Positions 61,030-64,000 of a DNA stretch of 64,000 bases are shown piece after piece; position 1 is the first letter of the stretch, and every line of letters starts with the position of its first letter. Below the pieces are notes generated by a model. It saw nothing but the letters and a program-made list of their open reading frames with translations, was not told where the DNA came from and searched no databases. A program made the translations under genes and the position numbers. The stretch is from SZUA-547 sp963669265 (lineage in GTDB: Bacteria > Pseudomonadota > Alphaproteobacteria > Rhodobacterales > Rhodobacteraceae), in assembly GCA_963669265.1 (NCBI GenBank), contig OY769916.1, positions 3,844,001-3,908,000 on the forward strand. The letters run 5' to 3'.

Positions 61030-61662
61030 ATGCCGCTTCGCACAATTGAAACCGAGGCCGATCTGGCCGAAGGCGCCGCGCATCTGACGCGCGTCGAGCC
61101 GCGTTTTGGCCGAGCGCTGGCGGAGACCGGCCCATTGCCATTGCGCCGCCGCGAGGCGGGTTTCGCATCCATGCTCGGAATCCTCGTGGCGCAGCAGCTG
61201 TCAGTGGCGGCGGCGGATGGGATCTGGAGACGCCTTGAGGACGCCGATCTGGTGACGGAGGACGCGATCCTGGCGGCGGATCAGGAGGCGATGCGCGCCT
61301 GCGGTCTCTCCCGGCCAAAATGCAAATACGCCAAAGAGATAGCGGGCGCTCAACTGGACTGGCACGGTCTTGGCGCGCTCGATCATGACACGGCGATGGA
61401 GCAGCTGACGGCGATTAAGGGCGTGGGGCGCTGGACCGCCGAGATCTACCTGATGTTCGCGGTTGGCCGGCGGGATGTCTTCGCCCCGGGCGATCTGGCG
61501 TTGCAGGAGTCGGCGCGACTGTTGTTCGATCTGCCAGAACGGCCCTCCATCGCGGCGCTGGACGAAATGTCTGCGCCCTGGTCGCCGTGGCGCGCCGTGG
61601 CCGCACGGCTGCTTTGGAGCTATTACCGCGTTGCAAAAGGGCGTGAGGGCGTTGCAACATAG
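61030..61662 (+). CDS. DNA-3-methyladenine glycosylase II family protein
   Basis: The 210-residue HhH-GPD protein removes alkylated bases in base-excision repair. It has GILVAQQLSVAAADGIWRRL, the helix-hairpin-helix TAIKGVGRWTAEIYLMFAVGR and the catalytic Asp region VFAPGDLALQESARLLF. It lacks the N-terminal domain of E. coli AlkA, as in many bacterial homologues. It is divergent from gluQ, with 50 bp between. Confidence 0.92.
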   Translation: MPLRTIETEADLAEGAAHLTRVEPRFGRALAETGPLPLRRREAGFASMLGILVAQQLSVAAADGIWRRLEDADLVTEDAILAADQEAMRACGLSRPKCKYAKEIAGAQLDWHGLGALDHDTAMEQLTAIKGVGRWTAEIYLMFAVGRRDVFAPGDLALQESARLLFDLPERPSIAALDEMSAPWSPWRAVAARLLWSYYRVAKGREGVAT

Positions 61663-61706
61663 CCGACGATTTGGCGGCGACGCCAACGAATGGCGGAGGC
61701 GGACCC

Positions 61707-62363
61707 ATGGCGATTCTGAACGGACCCCGCGCGGGCGCGGCGCAGGGAGAGGCGAAATACCTGGTGATTTTCCTCCACGGCTACGGCGCCGATGGTCAGG
61801 ATCTGATAGGGCTGTCCCAGCCGCTGGCGCCCATCCTGCCGGACGCCGCGTTTTTGTCGCCGGACGCGCCGGAGCGCTGCGCCGCCTCGCCCTTCGGCCG
61901 CCAATGGTTCCCGATCCCGTGGATCGACGGGTCGCCGCAGCGGGCGATGCTGGACGGGTTCGATCGCGCGGAAGAGACCCTGAACGCCTATCTGGATGAG
62001 ACGTTCGCGGCGGAAGGCCTCGATGAGAGCAAAACCTGCCTTGTCGGGTTCAGCCAGGGGACCATGATGGCGTTGCAGGTCGGTCCCCGGCGCGAGAAAC
62101 AGCTCGCGGGCATCGTCGGATTCTCTGGCCGCCTCAACGCGCCGGAGCGCCTGAAGGCCGAGATCAAGACCAAGCCGCCCGTGGTGCTGGCCCATGGCGA
62201 CGCCGATGAGGTGATTCCGGTCGACTCGATTCACGATGCGCGCAACGGTCTGGCCGAGGCCGGAATCGATGTACGCTGGCATGTCTCCCGTGGTGTCGGT
62301 CACGGCATTGATGAGGAAGGCCTGCAGTTGGCCGCGCGGTTTTTGCGCGACGCGCTGACCTAG
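61707..62363 (+). CDS. phospholipase/carboxylesterase family protein
   Basis: The 218-residue alpha/beta hydrolase has VIFLHGYGADGQDLIGL (oxyanion region), nucleophile GFSQGTMMAL, VVLAHGDADEVIPV (Asp) and GVGHGIDEEG (His), a full catalytic triad typical of small carboxylesterases related to acyl-protein thioesterases. GGAGG before 61707 sets the start. It lies 44 bp after the glycosylase gene and may be in the same unit. Confidence 0.92.
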   Translation: MAILNGPRAGAAQGEAKYLVIFLHGYGADGQDLIGLSQPLAPILPDAAFLSPDAPERCAASPFGRQWFPIPWIDGSPQRAMLDGFDRAEETLNAYLDETFAAEGLDESKTCLVGFSQGTMMALQVGPRREKQLAGIVGFSGRLNAPERLKAEIKTKPPVVLAHGDADEVIPVDSIHDARNGLAEAGIDVRWHVSRGVGHGIDEEGLQLAARFLRDALT

Positions 62364-62521
62364 GTCAGCATTTCACGCCGCTTGAAGTGGTGTTCCCAGC
62401 CTGTTGATAAGCCTGTGGAAAACAGACCGCGTGATCCGTCCTTCGCATTGCGGGATGGATCGAAACACGCCGACGCGTCCTGTCGCAGAACCGTCGCCGT
62501 GGCTTGCTAGCCTGCGCGCGC

Positions 62522-62540
62522 GATGACGAAAATCGTCATC
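62522..62540. promoter_or_regulatory. 19-bp perfect palindrome before the HNH gene promoter
   Basis: GATGACGA-AAA-TCGTCATC has 8-bp perfect arms with a 3-nt centre. It ends 11 bp before the -35 element of the HNH gene and lacks a T tract, so an operator is more likely than a terminator. Confidence 0.5.
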
Positions 62541-62551
62541 ATCTAGGGGGG

Positions 62552-62579
62552 TTGCGATGTGGCCTCCGCGATATATAGT
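62552..62579 (+). promoter_or_regulatory. candidate promoter of the HNH gene
   Basis: TTGCGA (62552-62557) and TATAGT (62574-62579) are 16 bp apart. Transcription would start near 62585-62586, the first base of the structured leader. Confidence 0.6.
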
Positions 62580-62584
62580 TGGAG

Positions 62585-62631
62585 CAGTGGGGGACGGTCG
62601 GTCCCGTCCCTTGGGTGAAAACCCGACGCTG
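62585..62631 (+). ncRNA. structured 5' leader, three-way junction
   Basis: An outer stem CAGTG (62585-62589) with CGCTG (62627-62631) encloses two adjacent hairpins: GGGACGG-TCGGTC-CCGTCCC (62591-62610) and TTGGGT-GAAA-ACCCGA (62611-62626), the latter with a GNRA tetraloop. The GGGAG ribosome binding site follows at 62636-62640. I do not recognise a known riboswitch or leader class. Confidence 0.55.
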
Positions 62632-62647
62632 GGATGGGAGTTCTGAG

Positions 62648-63235
62648 ATGAACGTCGAACCGGTCATATCCAGTTTCGTCCGCAATCCGGCGAACTTGCG
62701 TCAACATCCCGCCCTGGTTCTGAACGCCGATTATCGACCGCTCTCGTACCTGCCGCTCTCACTTTGGCCATGGCAGGACGCGATCAAGGCGGTGTTTCTG
62801 GATCGGGTCACAATTCTCGCCGAATACGACACGCTGGTGCACAGCCCCTCAACCGAGATGCGGCTGCCCTCTGTCGTTGTGCTGCGGGACTATGTGAAGC
62901 CCGCCAAGTATCCCGCGTTTACGCGCTTTAACCTGTTCCTGCGCGACGAGTTCGCGTGCCAGTATTGCGGCGCCAACGGCGACATGACCTTCGATCATGT
63001 GCATCCGCGCTCTCGGGGCGGGCGCACGACATGGGACAATGTCGTCGCCGCATGCAGCCGCTGCAATTTGCGCAAGGGCGACAAGACGTTGAAGCGGTCT
63101 GGCATGCGATTGCGGCGCGACCCGGTCCAGCCGACCGCGATACAGTTGCAGAATGTCGGACGGAAATTCCCGCCGAACTTCCTGCATGAAAGCTGGATGG
63201 ATTACCTCTATTGGGATGCCGAGCTGGAGGCTTAG
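62648..63235 (+). CDS. HNH endonuclease family protein
   Basis: The 195-residue protein ends in an HNH nuclease domain: FACQYCGANGDMTFDHVHPRSRGG, WDNVVAACSRCNLRKGD, with two CxxC zinc pairs and the DH catalytic pair. The N-terminal 90 residues (LVLNADYRPLSYLPLSLWPW) are typical of a conserved chromosomal HNH family in alphaproteobacteria, whose function is unknown and which is not part of a mobile element here. GGGAG fixes the start at 62648. Its stop overlaps convergent dsbB by 4 bp. Confidence 0.92.
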   Translation: MNVEPVISSFVRNPANLRQHPALVLNADYRPLSYLPLSLWPWQDAIKAVFLDRVTILAEYDTLVHSPSTEMRLPSVVVLRDYVKPAKYPAFTRFNLFLRDEFACQYCGANGDMTFDHVHPRSRGGRTTWDNVVAACSRCNLRKGDKTLKRSGMRLRRDPVQPTAIQLQNVGRKFPPNFLHESWMDYLYWDAELEA

Positions 63236-63753
63236 GCCGCCGCTCTGCGGCGCACGATCAGCGCTGCCGCGAAGCATCCCGCCAGACCGACGGATATCAC
63301 CGCGTTCCATCCGGCCATCGAGAGGCCGAACAGCTCCCAGGCGATCTCGTCGCAGCGCACCAGCGGCGCGGACATAATGCTGGCCATCAAATCGTCGACC
63401 GAGACATTCTCGACCCCGCCCGCCGTGCAGGTGCTCGGCCCCTCCCACAACCCGCGTTCGACGCCCGCGTGAAAGACACCGATTCCGGCGCCGATCAGCT
63501 CCGTCGCGATGGCGAGCAGCAGAAGCGGCGCGCCGAACCTGCCGGAGCAGAGGAAGACCGCGCCGAGGCCGATCAGAATAGCCAGACCATGCGGCCAGCG
63601 CTGCCAGATGCACATCGGGCAGGGCGCCAGACCGCCGAAATACTGAAAGGCGAGGGCGCCCAGCAACAGTCCCGCCGATCCGGCGACGCCCAAAGCCGCA
63701 AATGCGCGCGGATCGGATCGGAGGAGGGAAAGGAGCGTGCTCAAAACAACCAC
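63232..63753 (-). CDS. dsbB: disulfide bond formation protein DsbB
   Basis: DsbB re-oxidises DsbA and passes electrons to quinone. The 173-residue protein has four membrane helices, the first redox pair in GGLAPCPMCIWQRWPH, and a second periplasmic Cys pair (GPSTCTAGG and PLVRCDE). The start is uncertain: a GTG at 63753 or a TTG at 63744. The gene overlaps the end of the preceding YqaA-like gene by 13 bp, so they share an operon. Confidence 0.92.
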   Translation of the reverse strand: MVVLSTLLSLLRSDPRAFAALGVAGSAGLLLGALAFQYFGGLAPCPMCIWQRWPHGLAILIGLGAVFLCSGRFGAPLLLLAIATELIGAGIGVFHAGVERGLWEGPSTCTAGGVENVSVDDLMASIMSAPLVRCDEIAWELFGLSMAGWNAVISVGLAGCFAAALIVRRRAAA

Positions 63754-64000
63754 CTCGCTGCGGCGAACCCGCCGACCAACAGGATCATTGCGACCGTCGT
63801 CACCAGCCCCAGTCGTTCTTCAATAAAGCCGCGAATGGGCGGACCAAACTTCCACAAGAGGCCTGCGATCAAGGCAAAAATTGCGCCCCGCGCGACGATG
63901 CTGGCGACGGAAAACACCATGAAGTCGAGGCCGGTCGCGCCGGAAAAAATCGTGATGACCTTGTAGGGGAACGGCGTCAGACCCGCGATCAGCACCGCCC
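63741..64000 (-). CDS. YqaA/VTT-family membrane protein (partial)
   Basis: The visible C-terminal 86 residues have LIAGLTPFPYKVITIFSGATGLDFMVFSVASIVARGAIFALIA, matching the conserved part of the SNARE-associated/VTT (DedA-like, YqaA) family, and a last hydrophobic helix. The 5' end is beyond the window. It overlaps dsbB, suggesting co-transcription. Confidence 0.85.
   Translation of the reverse strand, partial: AVLIAGLTPFPYKVITIFSGATGLDFMVFSVASIVARGAIFALIAGLLWKFGPPIRGFIEERLGLVTTVAMILLVGGFAAARWLF

Noticed and set aside
62392..62406. GTTC-N7-GTTG, a near SOS box
   Set aside because: One mismatch in a conserved half-site and no gene start suitably placed downstream.

Overview
The window is GC-rich chromosomal DNA from an alphaproteobacterium, most likely a member of the Rhodobacterales. 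This rests on gene content: the CtrA/SciP/ChpT cell-cycle regulators, an ornithine-lipid pair (OlsB/OlsA), a separate homocysteine methyltransferase, corrinoid protein and DUF1638 protein in place of one large MetH, a GTTC-N7-GTTC LexA box, and the zapA / 6S RNA / 5-formyl-THF cyclo-ligase order. No ribosomal RNA, tRNA, insertion sequence, prophage or CRISPR array was seen. Most of the sequence is ordinary core genome.

Layout. 0.2-7 kb: coiled-coil membrane protein, aspS, OmpA-like lipoprotein, CPBP protease, rnd, lipoprotein, sufE. 7.1-10 kb: methyl-transfer operon (bmt, corrinoid protein, small membrane protein, DUF1638). 10-17.6 kb: PAS protein, yicC-gmk-gamma carbonic anhydrase, chpT, DUF3553, olsB-olsA, GYD, ThiE-like and cupin proteins. 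17.6-28 kb: an AT-rich island with a small Cys-rich protein, then a minus-strand carbon block (gap, secreted protein, pgk, class I fba, with a second gap and tkt nearby), interrupted by a nitrosative-stress operon (truncated hemoglobin, two mini membrane proteins, NsrR-like repressor). 28-31 kb: zapA, a repeat-rich pentapeptide membrane protein, a predicted 6S RNA, and fau. 31-43 kb: ymdB, an SLC13 transporter, yebC, TetR, an aldolase, an M20 peptidase, a cobalt-type nitrile hydratase operon and mnmA. 43-48 kb: sciP, ctrA, ligA, CYTH-CHAD. 48-54.5 kb: a peptide/nickel-type ABC importer. 54.5-64 kb: an unknown membrane protein, recG, an SOS-controlled mini-protein, an IscU-like scaffold, hisI, AbrB, gluQ, alkA, an esterase, an HNH protein with a compact structured leader, dsbB and a partial YqaA-like protein.

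The best candidates for undescribed biology are: (1) a 42-residue membrane protein directly behind a perfect alphaproteobacterial LexA box next to recG; (2) a 47-nt three-way-junction RNA fold that appears to begin at the transcription start of the HNH gene and ends just before its ribosome binding site; (3) the pentapeptide membrane protein with near-identical 30-bp modules and a perfect 22-bp inverted repeat; (4) the hemoglobin-NsrR operon with two mini membrane proteins.

Genes shorter than about 60 codons were found by reading the sequence directly (13783, 15979, 23881, 35063 and 57460 starts). Start codons were moved from the longest possible reading frame where a ribosome binding site or family knowledge argued for it. 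All functional names are from recognition of sequence motifs, not from database searches.
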